Positions 21,412 through 31,120 of a stretch of 40,335 bases of DNA are shown piece after piece. The notes under the pieces are model-generated. The model made no database searches. It saw only the letters and a list, made by a program, of their open reading frames with translations, and had not been told where the DNA came from. Within the stretch, counting starts at the first letter, position 1. Every line of letters begins with the position of its first letter. This DNA is from Chara braunii (taxonomy: Eukaryota; Streptophyta; Charophyceae; Charales; Characeae): the NCBI GenBank assembly GCA_003427395.1, contig BFEA01000607.1:210781-251115 (forward strand). The letters are read 5' to 3'. A program made the translations under genes and the position numbers.

Positions 21412-21581
21412 GGTCGTGTAGTCCGGCATAGTCATTCCCAACCTTACAGTATAGGATGCGCCTGCACCACACCTACAAGTTTTTGTTCCTGAGCTTGCTC
21501 GTGTAGTCCGACATAGTCAGTCCCCACCTTGGAGTACTGGATGCGTCTGCACCACACCTACAAGTTTTCATTCTCAAGTTA
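21412..21581 (+). repeat. 85-bp tandem duplication
   Basis: Both units carry TCGTGTAGTCCG.CATAGTCA at the start (21,414 and 21,499) and GCACCACACCTACAAGTTTT at the end. Confidence 0.85.
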
Positions 21582-21660
21582 CGCCGATATATTATTTCGG
21601 ATCTTGATTATGATGCGGTTTCCGTATCATACAGTAATCATGTCTTATTATGCGGGTTAC

Positions 21661-21737
21661 ACACTTACGCACACGCACACACACTCTCACACACACATGC
21701 ACAAACTCTGTCAGAAACATATCCACCAACTCTTTCT

Positions 21738-21825
<88 letters not shown>
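21661..21825 (+). repeat. Microsatellite cluster (CA)n, (TG)n, (GA)n
   Basis: Interrupted CA repeats (21,661-21,703), a TG tract (21,741-21,769) and a GA tract (21,774-21,825) within 165 bp. The CA and TG tracts are complementary and could form a hairpin. Confidence 0.95.
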
Positions 21826-21828
<3 letters not shown>

Positions 21829-22005
21829 TCCCCAGGCTGTAGTGAAGTGGTATGACAAATATGGATGTCGGTGAATGATATTTATCATCGTATATAAACC
21901 ACGAGTGTGGGAGGGGGAGGGGGGGGGTAGCGACTCAGCCTCCTGTGCGCAGGGAGGCCTGCAACTGGTTGACATTCCGGTACTCCTCGTAAAATTCAGG
22001 GCGTT

Positions 22006-22159
22006 GCCACACGGGACACGAAACGAAAAACGGAACGAGTGCATCTTCCTGCAGAAAATGACCAGGTTCATCGGTTTGCTATAAATAGTAAGGAGTGTAT
22101 TTTGCCACCTTTCGTGGGCAGATGCACTCGTTTCGTTTTTGTTTCGTGTGCCGTGCGGC
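22006..22159. mobile_element. Foldback element with 40-bp inverted repeats
   Basis: The left arm 22,006-22,046 and right arm 22,120-22,159 are inverted copies, sharing ACACGAAAC, AACGAGTGCATCT and GCC.CACGG blocks with few differences. The spacer is 73 bp. No coding capacity and no clear target duplication. Confidence 0.75.
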
Positions 22160-22316
22160 GAGACACTCAGTCCGAGTTACAGTCAGTTACCCCTTATAAA
22201 GTTCAGGCCCTCTGGACAGGCGGTACAAATTCTCAAGTTTTTTTTGACTACCTAGGGAAGAAGAGGGTAAACCCAGGTTGTGACTTCTGCCCTGGCTCTG
22301 CTATACAACATTCTAA

Positions 22317-22751
22317 GGGCATACTCACACTGAGAACCCAAATCCGCAAAATATGCGGATTCCGGAAGGGCCAATTTGAGGTTTTGGGCATGGTTCATGT
22401 CACACTGCGGTACCTTTTCAGGCGGGACAAGGTCGCGGCCGTGTCCCGGCCGTCTGGAGAAATGGGGATTTGGTACTTGGCTGGTCGCACGGAGCCATCC
22501 ACAAATTTTGCAAGAGCTTTTGTGAACGAGGTTTTGCCAATTTTTGAAGAAAATGCGAAAAAATAAATAGGGCATTTGCGGTCACCTCCAGAGGTGAGGT
22601 GACCACAAAATCCCTTGCAGCGCGGCTTCCCAGGCCGCTGACAAATGGGCACACCAATAGTACGTCTGGTATTTTGGCAAATCTGTGTGATCGGCCCGCT
22701 ACCCTCTTTTGGGGGGGATTTGGGATTATAGGTCCCAGTGTGAGTATGCCC
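22317..22751. mobile_element. MITE, 435 bp, with 16-bp perfect terminal repeats
   Basis: The ends are GGGCATACTCACACTG in inverted orientation (22,317-22,332 and 22,736-22,751). The similarity continues inward through GA.CC to CAAATCC. A sub-terminal hairpin (AATCCGCA with TGCGGATT) lies at about 22,341-22,361. Open frames inside are short and unlike transposases. Superfamily is uncertain because no target-site duplication is visible; the right end abuts the next element. Confidence 0.7.
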
Positions 22752-23150
22752 GGGTACGTTCACACGGGAACCTAAATCCACAATATCCTCAAAAAATATT
22801 GTCGAGGGTAGTCACAGCCAGTTCAGATTTTCCCAAACACCTTATTTGGGTTACCATAAAATACCTTATTTGGGGTACCATAAAATACCTTATTTGGGGT
22901 ACCATAAAATACCTTATTTGGGGTACCATAAAATACCTTATTTGGGGTACCACTTGTCAGAGGCCTGTGGAGAGCCAAGGGGGGAAGGGAATTTGCGGTA
23001 ACCTCATTCCTGTTCGTCTTTTGAATTAGCATGTGAATGGAAAGAAAATCAGGTGAGGGAAAAGGGTCTGCTCCGTGCCACGTGTGAAGTTCCACACTGG
23101 TGAGCTGCCGCGATTGTGACATGGGAGATTTGGGGACGCAGTGTGACTGG
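22752..23150. mobile_element. Second, related MITE-like element
   Basis: It starts right after the previous element with GGGTACGTTCACACGGGAAC and ends near 23,150 in the inverted, diverged partner (GCAGTGTGACTGGC). Part of its interior (about 22,953-23,010, TTGTCAG.GGCCTG and GGTAACCTC) matches the reverse complement of about 22,590-22,645 in the first element. The two are therefore relatives in opposite orientation. A 24-bp minisatellite has expanded inside. Confidence 0.5.
22840..22951 (+). repeat. 24-bp minisatellite, 4.7 copies
   Basis: Units beginning CCTTATTTGGGGTACCATAA start at 22,840, 22,864, 22,888, 22,912 and 22,936 (the last partial), almost identical. Because 24 is a multiple of three, the array reads as 8-residue peptide repeats on both strands (WGTIKYLI and VFYGTPNK). 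Confidence 0.95.
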
Positions 23151-23252
23151 CGCCACCACTATATCCCCAAATCAGGCCTCCCTGTTTTTTAAGATTCTGT
23201 GGATTTGGTACCGCGGCATGTTCTTTTTTGTTGTTGTAAAAGCTACATTCTT

Positions 23253-23374
23253 CTCTCAATTTCACCTCACACTACCTACCTTGTTTTCTTTTGTACTTTT
23301 TTTCTTTTTCCTACTCTCAATTTCACCTCACACTACCTACCTTGTTTTCTTTTTAACTTTTTTTCTTTTTCCTG
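23253..23374 (+). repeat. 61-bp tandem duplication
   Basis: CTCTCAATTTCACCTCACAC begins at 23,253 and 23,314, and both units run through TACCTTGTTTTCTTTT and a T-rich end. Confidence 0.9.
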
Positions 23375-23861
23375 CGGGGGAGGTCGATGGTCCGCTGCGT
23401 TCCGAAATCGGGTTGAACTTTTGGCGAGGGCTGGCGGATGAAGGTGATTGAGGGTGGGGGGTTGTGCAGAGTGGTGCGTGTACCGAATTGTTCACAGCGC
23501 GCCCACGGGGCCGGGCGGCGGCGGGCGTAGATGCGAGGGAATATCTCAAAGCGGCCGCTGTCGATAGGCAGTCAGGGGACATTTTTCCTTTTTTTTCTTT
23601 TTCGTCGGGGCAGCAGTTTCGTTTTTCATTTTCTTTTCGTCGAGGCAGCAGTTTGTCGTTTCGTTTTTTATTTTCTGCGGGCATGGCCCGCACCGCCCGC
23701 ACCGCGGGCGTTTAGCTAATGAAAATTAACCCGTGGTTGGTTGATAGGAGCAGTGATACTGCAAATCCAGCATCCCATTTGCAGATACATCACTGAGTAT
23801 AAAATACAGACATGTTCAATGTAGCCAGCCTCTTCAGTCCGTCTGCTAATGGTCCCGGTAC
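23375..23861. other. Unassigned sequence
   Basis: It includes a pair of TTTCGTCG.GGCAGCAGTTT repeats (about 23,608 and 23,636) and a GC-rich palindromic stretch near 23,677-23,710. No gene is supported. Confidence 0.35.
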
Positions 23862-24250
23862 TTTTTTTTTTTTTTTGAAGACACATCCAAGTACTAGCCC
23901 TTGATCCCAGTGGTGGTGAGTGAACCACAAAGATCGATGGCTGGCTGTGTGAATGGCTTTGGTCCATTGGTGGGGAGCAACGTCTGCTGGAAACCGGGTC
24001 CAGCATCCACAGCTGTCGATGGCTGGCTGTGTGGATCGCTCTGGTCCATTGGTGGGGAGCAACCCCTGATGGAAACCGGGTCCAGCATCCACAGCTGTGT
24101 CCAGTTACATGTAGAATGTTGTGTAGTGGAAGGAGGCCCTTTGTCCGGGCCAGCTGTGTGGATGGCTCTGGTCCATTGGTGGGGAGCAACACCTGCTGAA
24201 AACTGGGTCCAGCATCCACAGCTCTGTCCAGATACATGTAGAATGTTGTG
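23862..24250 (-). mobile_element. Minus-strand retroposon end with three hairpin units
   Basis: The T run at 23,862-23,876 is the A tail. Three tandem units follow, each with GGTCCATTGGTGGGGAGCAA and the hairpin: 23,985-24,005 (perfect TGCTGGA and TCCAGCA, loop AACCGGG), 24,067-24,087 and 24,194-24,214. The flanks of each unit (GTGTGGAT and ATCCACAG) can form an outer stem. A second shared block, TACATGTAGAATGTTGTGTA, follows units two and three. Confidence 0.65.
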
Positions 24251-24273
24251 TAGTGGACGGAGGCCTTTTGTCT

Positions 24274-24524
24274 GGGCTATGTTCCGAATGGAAACTAGAA
24301 TGGTGCGAATGTGATTTCTAGCAGAATTACGGCCTGCTGATTAGCAGCAGCAGGAGGTGAGAGAAGTAGGCTGCTACCGATTGGATCCTGAAAGTAGTTG
24401 GGCTATGTTCCGAATGGAAACTAGAACCGTGCAAATGTGGTTGCTCGCAGAAAGACTGCCTGCTGATTAGCAGCAACAGGAGGTGAGAGAAGTAGGATGC
24501 TACCGGTTGGATCCTGAAAGTAGT
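24274..24524 (+). repeat. 126-bp tandem duplication
   Basis: GGGCTATGTTCCGAATGGAA starts at 24,274 and 24,400. Both units run through CTGATTAGCAGCA.CAGGAGG and TTGGATCCTGAAAGTAGT. Confidence 0.95.
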
Positions 24525-24525
24525 G

Positions 24526-24619
24526 GGCCTCGCCGCACCAAACACCAACGTTTTGAATGAATAGGGACTACGACAGGCCCCCATCAATTCAAAATGTTGG
24601 CTTTTGGTGCGGCGAGGCC
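24526..24619. mobile_element. Compact foldback element, 33-bp arms
   Basis: The left arm 24,526-24,558 and right arm 24,587-24,619 are inverted and match at 30 of 33 positions (outer 17 perfect, GGCCTCGCCGCACCAAA). The loop is 28 bp. At 94 bp it could be a very small MITE or a structured RNA. It starts exactly at the end of the 126-bp duplication. Confidence 0.85.
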
Positions 24620-25737
24620 TACGGCACCGTTAGCCATTCCTCGGGGGCGCGATTCCAAGGATTCCATCGTCGTTACACTTGTCCTCGGAGTTGAAAATCG
24701 GGAAAAAAAAGTGAAAACAGTCCGAGGGCAAATCCTCGGGGTCCGAGGATTTCCCAGGCAATGCATCCTCGGCTCCAGGGGACCTCGCGAGGTCACTTGG
24801 AGCTTGAGGATCCGCGATTGACGGAGTGTCGGCATCGAGCCTCAAAGGAAAATTTGAGGCCAGAGGTGGTCCAATCGTGGTCCGACGGGCGCAGGACGGA
24901 CGTCATGGTCCGGTATCGCCATGGACATCCTGCATTGGCGTTGGCACGTGTGCATCTTCAGGTGGTTCCTCGGGGGGTTGTCATGTTCTGGCGGGCTTTC
25001 CAACGGTCTGAAATGTGGAATTTGTAGTTGTGCTGCCTGCCCCTCCGTGAACGATAGTGCTCTCCTTGGCGTGCTCCCGACTGCTGTGTGTCGTCACCGT
25101 CTGCAGATGGGACAAGCCACGTCCCTGCGTTGTCTCCTCTTTGGTGTCGTTCATGGATGACCTGCACGACAGGCTACCACTACTGCTGCTGACCGTTGTG
25201 CCGCTCCTAGTGGTCGTCGTGTTCCACTTGTTTTTCGTGGGGCGACTTCCATGGAGGAAGCAAAGTAGGCGGTCGTCGAAGAACGCGAGGAAGATGGAGA
25301 ACCGTCAGATGAACAGCACGCTGCCAGTAGGGGGGGGGGGGGATCGTCAGAGCAGCGATGCGCTCCCTTGAATGATCGTAGGTGTCCATATGACCCCGCG
25401 ATGTACAACCACCTGCCATCGCACGAGATTCAATTGCCTCCGAGCAATGACGACGACGAGGAGCATCGATCCTCAACGGTTCCTCTGGGCAGCGGATTGA
25501 CAAACGATTGGATGGGGAGCCAATTCTTCAAATGACAGCCAACACCTAGGATGTTCATAGTGCTGTTGGAGGGAGGGGTGGGGGGTGGTGAAGATGCTGG
25601 ACCCGTCGATATGAGCTTCGGCTTGGTTAGTGGGAGTGGCCTGGTGGTGACACACATTGTGATTGTCAATCCAGCAGCAAGTGATCTCCAGGAGCGGTCG
25701 CCGGTGAGGGCCTGGCGGGAGGCGGAATCCGTGTAGG
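24620..25737. other. Unassigned sequence upstream of the Myb/SANT pseudogene
   Basis: GC-rich, with overlapping open frames on both strands but no recognised domain. A G run at about 25,330-25,341 interrupts it. It may hold a 5' part of the pseudogene or its promoter, but nothing proves this. Confidence 0.3.
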
Positions 25738-26970
25738 GTGCTAGCATGGAGCGGCGACCGAACGTGGATTCATATTGCCGACGGGGGGGGAGGAACCACG
25801 GCAAGTGCAACCGCTTCAAGGACGAAGACACCGGTGTTATCGGCTTGCTGGCCCACGACGCCGAACGACCCAATCACCGGACAAAAGCACGACGGAGATT
25901 ACACTGCCATGGAGGTCGTCGGGCACTAGATGTGGATCGACCAAGCCAACGCTTTCACCATAACCAAGGGGGTTGCAAACATGCACGTGGGAGGAGATGA
26001 TGACTACGTCGACTGCGAGTCAGCGGGGGGTGAAAACTTTTAGGTGGAGGACGCCCATGATGGTGAAGACGAAGAGGACGAAATGGAGATTTGTCCTGTG
26101 GGTGACACCAGCGGCAGGAGGAAAAAGGGGAAATCGCACACGACAGAACGAAGCAAGAAGGCTTCAGAGGAGACGGGGGTAGGTGAGGCGGTGAAAAGTA
26201 GGGATTTGTGGACCATGGAGCACATGATTGCTCTCATTCATGCAAAAAGAGATCAGGATGTGCATTTCGTGGGGATGGGCCACAACAACGGACGAATGAG
26301 GACTAAGTGCAGGTGGGATGGCGTGGAGAAAAGGCTTGTGCAAATGGGTGTGACAAATAGAAGGCAGTGGACTATGGGAAGAAATGAGACAACCTTTACC
26401 AACAGTTCAAAACCATCTTCAAGTACATGGGAGAATGGGGGAAGGAGGGCTCCTTCAAGCTGACGCCGTAGGAGAAAGGCTTCAGGTTTCGAATGGACCG
26501 GCGGGTGAATGAGGAGATCAAGGTCACAACACGGGGGGATCACACCATCCACCCCACCGATGTTGTGGACACGGGCGCGTTGTGAGGTGTTCAAATGCCA
26601 GGGTCAGGTGGACGCTGGGCCGGTGCTATCGCCAACAAGGGTGGCGGCAACCAGACGACGAGCAAGGCTCTACGAGGGATTCCAGCTTCAACGTCGGGAG
26701 CGGGGGCGGGACGGGTAAGCGAAAAAACATGAGACAATAGAAGTTTGAAGCCATCGCTGATTTAATGGACAAACATGGGCAGCTCATGGCATCCATAGTC
26801 GACAGTGTCATTCTAAAGGATAATCTTCGACTCAACATGCTAGGATATGATCGCAGAAGTCTTATCTCATCCATCTGCAAGAAATATGAGCGAGAGCGAT
26901 AGACAAAAATCCAAGTTGCAGAGAAAATTATCGAGATGCTGAACCGCAAGCGCCATCGGGTTAGCGCACA
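25738..26970 (+). pseudogene. Myb/SANT-like (trihelix-type) DNA-binding protein, decayed
   Basis: One frame runs from 25,738 with stops at 25,927 and 26,041. It passes through an acidic stretch (EDEEDEMEICPVG) and a basic KKGKSHTTERSKK to the start of a Myb/SANT-like domain: DLWTMEHMIALIHAKRDQD, then GRMRTKCRWDGVEKRL. A frameshift near 26,365 moves the rest to another frame: GKK(stop)DNLYQQFKTIFKYM, GSFKLT, FRMDRRVNEEI, where the stop stands at the usual Trp. A C-terminal helical stretch (KFEAIADLMDKHGQLMASI, KYERER, KIIEMLNRK) reaches about 26,950 and looks like the coiled coil common in such proteins. The family binds DNA as a regulator or as partner of PIF/Harbinger transposases. Which it was cannot be told. 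Domain match is by eye. Confidence 0.6.
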
Positions 26971-27620
26971 ACCGGAGCGCTAATTCAGTGCGAACCCATC
27001 TTCGACGACTGTGAAGGAAGTCAGCGCACAGATGTTGGCTATCGTCAATAGGCCACATGATACAGAGCGCCACGTGGAGGGAGCGGAGCGCTTATGGAAG
27101 CGACTTCAATGCAGCCACGGTGGAGCTAGTGGAATGCGAAGAGTCACAAGGTAAAACGAAAGAAGACATAAACATCTCCATAGGCCAACTATCACCCCGG
27201 GTTGGCCATAGTCAAAGGTATATCATCGAAAGAAGTCGGCAATCGGAGAGAGTCTACGTAGGCCATCGCTAACGAGACATCGTGTGCCATGTGGAATAAT
27301 GGGAGACACCGGCATCGTTTTCATTGGCCATTAAGCAGTTCGCAGCGAAGTAGGCCTATCAAAGTGAGTTGACGGAATATTATAGAAGGTAGTTGGCCAT
27401 TGGAGGGAGTCTGGGCGGCCCATTGTCAACGGGGCACCGAGTAACACAACGGGATATCGATTGACACACGGATTAACGGACGCCGCCGCCAGAGTTTCCA
27501 TTGGTCATCAACCGCTTCGCAGCGAAGTGGCGTCACTGCGGGACCCATCGTAGTGAATTAAAATCACAGCGGTCGATGCCATCATCATCTCCATCGGCCA
27601 TCTACCACCGCGCAGACAAG
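26971..27620 (+). repeat. Degenerate repeat region with recurring GGCCAT words
   Basis: TTGGCCAT or near copies recur about eight times (for example near 27,183, 27,204, 27,261, 27,326, 27,395, 27,501, 27,594). CTTCGCAGCGAAG (a perfect small hairpin) occurs near 27,512, with a close copy, GTTCGCAGCGAAG, near 27,339. Unit length is irregular, about 60-190 bp. No gene is supported. Confidence 0.4.
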
Positions 27621-27654
27621 TTCACATAATATTAATATAATAATAAATAAACAA

Positions 27655-28440
27655 ATTATGAAAAGGAGGGGGAAAGAGGAGACGGTGCGTCTTGGGGGGA
27701 GGGCTTAGCGGAGGAAGGGCAAAGGGAGATACGTCCTCCATATCTAGTGTGGAGGGGGAAAGGGAGAGACGGGGGAGACGTGGGCGAAGGAGGAAGGGAG
27801 TATCCAGGAAGGTCGTAAGGCAGGGGGGTACACGAAAGGGGAAGCGAAGAGAGAGACCGGGAGGTTCTCGTTCACCATCGCCTATATCGGGCGTCAACCA
27901 TCTCACGCGTGAGTAGAAATAATACTAATACTAATAAATAAACTAGGCTACCAGAGTGGCCCGGGTCCACTTGCCCGGCCGGGCCATAAAATAATAAAAA
28001 AATAAACATTATTTTTTAATTTAAAATTTTATTTTAAATTTGGTAGAGAATTTCGATGCGACCCTGAGGCAAAAGTTGTTCAATTTATTTTGCTGCATAA
28101 CATAGTTTTTTTTTTTTTTTTGNTTTTTTTTTTTTTTGGCTGGGACCTTCCCTGGTCCTTGCACGCCCGGGCCGCCCGGGAAAATAGGGTGACCCGGGCC
28201 CCCGGCTGGTAGCCTAGTAAATAAATAAATAAAATATCGGAAAAAAGGGGAAAAGAGGACGGCGAAGGGGTATAACCTTAACATATCTCCTAAAGAGGAG
28301 TGAAGTGTGGGACGTGGGTGAAGGAGGAAGTGTGTTTACAGGAAGGCCGTAAGATAACGGGGTAGACGAAGGGGGAAGTGGGGAGACAGGTCGGGAGGTT
28401 CTCGTCATCAGCGTATACCATCCAGGGGTGGAGGTAAATT
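27655..28440 (+). repeat. Two diverged direct copies flanking a MITE
   Basis: The copy at about 27,660-27,900 and the copy at about 28,235-28,430 share GACGTGGG.GAAGGAGGAAG, CAGGAAGG.CGTAAG and GGGAGGTTCTCGT in the same order. The MITE at 27,943-28,217 lies between them. Confidence 0.6.
27943..28217. mobile_element. MITE, 275 bp, with 12-bp perfect ends and 8-bp flank repeat
   Basis: The ends are CTAGGCTACCAG in inverted orientation, followed inside by GGCCCGGGTC-like blocks that also pair. TAAATAAA is directly repeated on both sides (27,935-27,942 and 28,218-28,225). An 8-bp target duplication would fit a hAT-type element, though the flanks are AT-simple, so chance is possible. The core is AT-rich and contains a T run with a single N at 28,123, an unresolved base in the assembly. 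Confidence 0.65.
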
Positions 28441-28593
28441 GAGGGGGGGGCGTGCCAAACATTCAAGGAGAAACGGGAGTACGATTGGTTAGTCTGAGGA
28501 AAGGGAAACAATCATTGGGATTAACAATTGGATACGCAGGGTGAAGACAATGGAGTTGTACAAGGGGGGTAGAAATCGGGTGTTAAGTAGGAG

Positions 28594-29613
28594 GTGCAGC
28601 ATGTCGTTCACCTACGCAATTGCAGCCCAGAAGGCTATGACAGCCGAGATAGGAAGGAGAGCGAGCAACTGAGGATGCAGTCAAAAGGTGAAAGCCGGGG
28701 AGGGACGTCGTCAGCATCAGAGGGCACTTCAGCATCAGGCGTCAAGGTCAGCCAATCACGATCACTGGGACAAAAGGCCATAGACTTCCTGATGGAGAGG
28801 ACTAAAATCAAGTCACCGGTCAAAATCACGAAGGAGATTGTGAAGGGACAGGAGGGCAAAGCGGAGGAGGTTGATGTGTGGGAACATCCAGAATAAGACT
28901 TACAGACACTGCATGAACTCTACGCACGACATGCAGTACTGTTCAACTTCTCAGGCAAGAATCGGGATCTATCTCTCAATGACAAAAGGAAATGGGTCAT
29001 GGAGAGGCTCAGGGGTCTCGAGCACATCCCAGGCACGGAACCGGAGGTTTCATACCACAAAGGGGCAGATTCACGGTAATGATAGTCTACGTGGACCCGA
29101 CTTATGCACAGTTCTTGCAGTCACTGGGCTCCCTGAGATGTCACGGCTCCGTCATTACGATTCAAGCGCGGAAACCGCCTCAACCACCACCAGCGGAAGC
29201 CTTGAGGCACAAACAAACAATGATGCGGGATAACTCCTGGGTCCAATTTGACAATCTATCAAAAGGCATGCACAACTTTGTACAGCATCGCTGTTGGAGG
29301 AATACCCAAATAATCCTGTCATCGATTGGCTTCCGGCGAATCCATATTTTTTTTGGCACCGAACCACGATTCGAGGGTAGCCTGCTTGGAGGTTAAGTCA
29401 GGAGTGTCACCGAAATTTTCGGAAGTATGGATTTTTCGCAGGAAAATCGAGCGCATCACTGTATTCATCTCAGCGAAAACCAACCCCTTGTGTTTCAAGT
29501 GTAGGGGTAGAGGTCATCTTGGAATGCATTGCCCACAGACAGGGGCAGGGACAGGCGGTAGACAACCTCAACTGCAACAATCAATGTTGGTCGAATCGGA
29601 CAGTCAGCGATAG
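28594..29613 (+). pseudogene. LINE-5 ORF1 with CCHC zinc knuckle
   Basis: The reading frame 28,594-29,079 (one stop at 28,894) carries a Ser/Gly-rich N-terminus and a helical part (LQTLHELYARH, NDKRKWVMERL). It shifts to another frame at about 29,070 (TVMIVYVDPTYAQFLQSLG) and again by 29,330 to a frame ending in a knuckle at 29,491-29,532 with residues C-FK-C-RGRG-H-LGMH-C, a perfect C-x2-C-x4-H-x4-C. ORF1 proteins of plant LINEs bind the element RNA; the knuckle is the usual nucleic-acid contact. At least two frameshifts exclude a functional product. Confidence 0.7.
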
Positions 29614-29959
29614 GGAGTCGGGGCAAGGAGACAGTCTAAGTCAAGGGACCAAGCGCACACAATCCGGGGACGGGATTAGGAGAAGCTCCTTCGCAGGCAG
29701 ATCAAGATAAAAAAATGGAAACGAAGGAAGAAGGACAGGGAGATCACAAACCCTCTGGGCGGAAATGGACATCTCAGATCCACCAGCAGACACGCCAACC
29801 TCGCCCTCTACAGCCCAGCAGCAAGGACACAGTGACTCCGCAGGACGAAGCAACTCCACGTCGAGCCAATCCAGCCAATCCAGCCAATCTACCTGAAGGA
29901 GAACAACGAAGACCGTAGGAGAGCCAGTAGAAGGGGCAGAAGGGATAGCAGAGGACTAG

Positions 29960-31093
29960 GACGTAGATTCCAATAGCGATGGGGACAGCGGGGATGAAGA
30001 CGGGGAAGACGAGGAGGAGGAAGAAGAACCGGAGACCTTAGTCCAGTGGATCAGGGCAGGCCACAAACTCCAATGGGAAAGGTATATCGAATGTGAGATC
30101 CGCTTGGCCCATCACAATCACCTGTGCAACCTAAAACAAGCCACAGCCGCAGGGGAGGACATCACAACAACGAACCGCTTCGAAAGACTGAAGAAAGACC
30201 AGGAAGTTAACGAGTTCTACGCAACTCAGAATGGATGGAAGGCCCGACCAGAGAACAATGACATCACAGTACACAACTCGGGCTATGCCAAACAGTTCAT
30301 ATGGCCAAAGACTTACCAGCCACAGGGATTAAAGAGATAAGATCAGAAGCGCAAAGCGCAACAAGAAGTAGCGGAGCATGCCAACAATAGTGCTCATGAA
30401 TCAGTGGATTCCCCACAAGCAGGAGGTGAAGAAGAGCAAATGGAGGAGGAAAAGCGACATGCAACGCTTCTGGAAGCCCAAATCAATGTTCTCAAGGATC
30501 AGAATAGGGAACTGGAGGAGGACACCATTAATCTGCAGAAAATCTCCTACGCACAGCACACTGATATCAACGCAGTAGCCAAACTCTATGCGAGACATAA
30601 CCCAGGGAGGAGAATCATCCTCCCGTACCGATGGAACAGTGGCAACTCCGACTGGGAAGTGGCCGTCCACCGGTCCCTGGCACTAGTTACGGTGAAGGAC
30701 AACAACTGCTCAAAGGATATTCTCAAGGAGCTGATTGCAGAAGACCTGCCCACTCATGCACATGTCATCGGTGACCTCAAGCATGATAGGGAGGAATGGG
30801 AGGATACGGCAGGCAGTCTGCAAATGGTGAACTATAGGCCTATCATGATTAAGCTGCAGGAAAAGGCAACACTTACCGATGGTCTGATCTGGATGCCTTG
30901 GCAAGTGGTGGAGACTATACCGTATGGTCTCCTTGGAGGATCAAAGGCGGCAGAATGGGTGGCAAGGGGAGCATCAATAGTGAGCAAATGTGATGTATTC
31001 TCGTGGCAGCTGGACTACATTGACAGCAAGATTGCACCGATGGCCACGAGAATAGAGTGGGCCCAAACAGGATCCTTAGTACATCATCTGTAA
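29960..31093 (+). pseudogene. LINE-5 middle open region, coiled coil, family not recognised
   Basis: One frame is open from about 29,960 to 31,093 except for a single TAA at 30,338-30,340. It starts with an Asp/Glu run (about 29,970-30,035), then LVQWIRAGHKLQWERYIE. After the stop the 229-residue frame 30,404-31,093 has a heptad-like EEEKRHATLLEAQINVLKDQ segment near residues 8-45, then a mixed globular part with IGDLKHDREEW and MPWQVVETIPYGLLGG. It ends 28 bp before ORF2. LINE-3 has a weakly similar block (IGDQTKMTKRD) just before its endonuclease. It is probably the C-terminal domain of ORF1 or a separate accessory ORF. I know no family for it. Confidence 0.5.
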
Positions 31094-31120
31094 GGAATCA
31101 GTGAGGGTTAGTATAACCTA

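Noticed and set aside
21592-22071. 159-residue minus-strand open frame with Ser-Leu and Thr-His runs
   Set aside because: It is made by the (GA)n, (TG)n and (CA)n microsatellites.
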